Below are positions 5,260 to 6,600 of a stretch of DNA of 6,600 nt, in pieces. The translations under genes and the position numbers were made by a program. Below the pieces are notes generated by a model, which did not search any database, had not been told where the DNA came from, and worked only from the letters and a program-made list of their open reading frames with translations. Origin of the DNA: Bryobacterales bacterium (lineage in GTDB: Bacteria; Acidobacteriota; Terriglobia; Bryobacterales; Bryobacteraceae); assembly GCA_003142355.1 (NCBI GenBank), contig PLMF01000247.1:16581-23180 (forward strand), given 5' to 3'. Position 1 is the stretch's first letter; every line of letters begins with the position of its first letter.

Positions 5260-6600
5260 ATGCCGAGTTCGCTCGAAGGGGCAATGGCAATCCGGCTGGG
5301 GGCGGCGCTTCCGGAGCGCATCGCCACGCGCATTAAACGGCTGCTGGCCGCGGCCCCGGACCCGGACGCGGCCATGCGCTTCCTGGAACGGCTGCGCCTG
5401 GAACAACCTTCGGCATTCGACCGCATCTGCAACTCGTCGGCCGCGCTCGAGTGGGCGGTGAGTCTGTTCTGCTATAGCACCTTCCTTTCGGAGGCCGTGC
5501 TGAAGAACCCGGAACGCCTCCTGGTAGTGGCCAGTTCGGGCAGCTTCTACCGCGTACACACGGTGGACGAGTACGAGGAGCGCCTCTTCGAGTTTCTGGG
5601 CGCGGAGTACCTGGGCGTACCCTCGGCGGTGGATCTGGCGCGCTTCCGCCGCCGCCAAATGCTGCGCATCGTCCTCCGCGACGTGCTTGGGGTGGCCACG
5701 CTTTCCGATGTCGTCGAGGAGCTTTCCAACCTGGCCGACGCCATCCTGAGCGTGGCCTACGTCCGAATTCGCGCGGAGGCCGTCGCCCGCTACGGTGAGC
5801 CGCGCCTCCCGGACGGGCGGCCCTGCGGCTTCTCGGTCATTTCGCTTGGCAAGCTGGGGGGCAAAGAGCTGAACTACAGCTCCGATATCGACCTGATGTT
5901 CGTGCATGGCGCCGACGGCGACACCGACGGCGCCGCGCGCCTGAGCAACAAGGAGTTTTACAAGAAAGTCGCCAACCAGTACATTGCCCTCCTCTCCACC
6001 TACACCGCCGAGGGCCAGTGCTACCGCGTGGATCTACGCCTGCGGCCCGACGGCACGCTGGGCGAGATTTCGATCTCCGAAGACGGGGCCAAGACGTATT
6101 ACGAACAGCGCGCGCGCGATTGGGAAAAGCAGATGCTGATCAAGGCGCGGATCTCGGCCGGCGAGCCCGAGCCGGGCGCCGGCTTGCTCGAGTTCGTCGA
6201 GCCGCTCATCTACCAAAGCTCCCTGGATTTCCGCGCGGTCGAGGCGGTCTCCGAAACGCGCCAGAGAATCAGCGAGAAGCTGGCGGCGCGGCGCGGCCTG
6301 AAGAACGGGCTCGATATCAAACTCACGCCCGGCGGCATTCGCGACATCGAGTTTCTGGTGCAGTGCCTCCAGCGGCTCCACGGCGGCCGCGACCCGTGGG
6401 TGCGCCACGGCGGCACCATGTTCGCGCTTTTCCGTTTGCGCGACAAGGGCTTGCTTTCCGGCGGCGAGTACGCCCGCCTGGCGGCCGCCTACCAGTTCTT
6501 GCGATATATCGAACACCGTCTTCAAATCGAAGAGGACCGCCAGACCCACACGCTTCCCTCGGACCCCGTCCGGTTGGATCTGCTGGCTCGCAAGATGCCG
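5260..6600 (+). CDS. glnE: Glutamine synthetase adenylyltransferase/adenylyl-removing enzyme, N-terminal part (runs off the right edge)
   Basis: 447 codons are present out of an expected 900-1000. GlnE adenylylates GlnA at Tyr397 to switch it off and removes the AMP to switch it on, taking its cue from PII and glutamine. The visible part covers the N-terminal adenylyl-removing half. After a helical N-terminal region (1-190) comes the nucleotidyltransferase core GKLGGKELNYSSDIDL (197-212), with metal-binding Asp209 and Asp211, then RVDLRLRPDG (256-265), RARDWEKQMLIKAR, and DIKLTPGGIRDIEF (352-365). The second, adenylylating core lies beyond the window. The chosen ATG is 3 bp after the MOSC stop and has no clear ribosome-binding site, consistent with coupling. 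An alternative in-frame ATG at 5284 has AAGGGG only 2 nt upstream, too close to be ideal. An in-frame TGA at 5254 excludes an earlier start. Confidence 0.93.
   Translation, partial: MPSSLEGAMAIRLGAALPERIATRIKRLLAAAPDPDAAMRFLERLRLEQPSAFDRICNSSAALEWAVSLFCYSTFLSEAVLKNPERLLVVASSGSFYRVHTVDEYEERLFEFLGAEYLGVPSAVDLARFRRRQMLRIVLRDVLGVATLSDVVEELSNLADAILSVAYVRIRAEAVARYGEPRLPDGRPCGFSVISLGKLGGKELNYSSDIDLMFVHGADGDTDGAARLSNKEFYKKVANQYIALLSTYTAEGQCYRVDLRLRPDGTLGEISISEDGAKTYYEQRARDWEKQMLIKARISAGEPEPGAGLLEFVEPLIYQSSLDFRAVEAVSETRQRISEKLAARRGLKNGLDIKLTPGGIRDIEFLVQCLQRLHGGRDPWVRHGGTMFALFRLRDKGLLSGGEYARLAAAYQFLRYIEHRLQIEEDRQTHTLPSDPVRLDLLARKMP

Overview
The window is GC-rich bacterial DNA from what looks like a member of the Acidobacteriota, probably the Solibacter/Bryobacter side. 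This is inferred from the style of the proteins: a BBP2-type outer-membrane porin, a GlnE whose conserved motifs read in the form I associate with that phylum, and a divergent Amt. No rRNA or other marker gene is present, so the taxonomy is tentative. There is no tRNA, CRISPR array, transposase or integrase.

Layout. Positions 1-1200, minus strand: the first 30 codons of an APC-type amino-acid permease (92 down to 1, running off the left edge), preceded by a complete porin gene (1200-106). The porin stop codon is part of the permease ribosome-binding site, so the two form a tight outer-membrane/inner-membrane uptake operon. Positions 1201-1419: a divergent intergenic region with several short dyads. 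Positions 1420-4451, plus strand: a 59-residue two-helix membrane protein (sORF), then a divergent ammonium transporter (amt) overlapping it by ATGA, then after a 165-bp leader, glnA (glutamine synthetase type I, 469 aa, with the adenylylation tyrosine at residue 397). Positions 4452-4761: no gene, mostly a 225-bp nested inverted repeat built of CGCGGAG-like units. Positions 4762-6600: a MOSC-domain protein and, 3 bp later in the same frame, the N-terminal half of glnE (GS adenylyltransferase/adenylyl-removing enzyme), running off the right edge.

How the genes fit together: ammonium enters via Amt, GlnA turns it into glutamine, and GlnE switches GlnA off and on by adenylylating and deadenylylating Tyr397. 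It is therefore a nitrogen-assimilation locus with the target and its modifying enzyme two genes apart. No PII gene (glnB/glnK) lies in the window. The least ordinary items are the Amt, which lacks the first histidine of the twin-His pore and one gate phenylalanine; the unannotated-looking small membrane protein translationally coupled to it; and the nested palindromic repeat between glnA and the MOSC gene.
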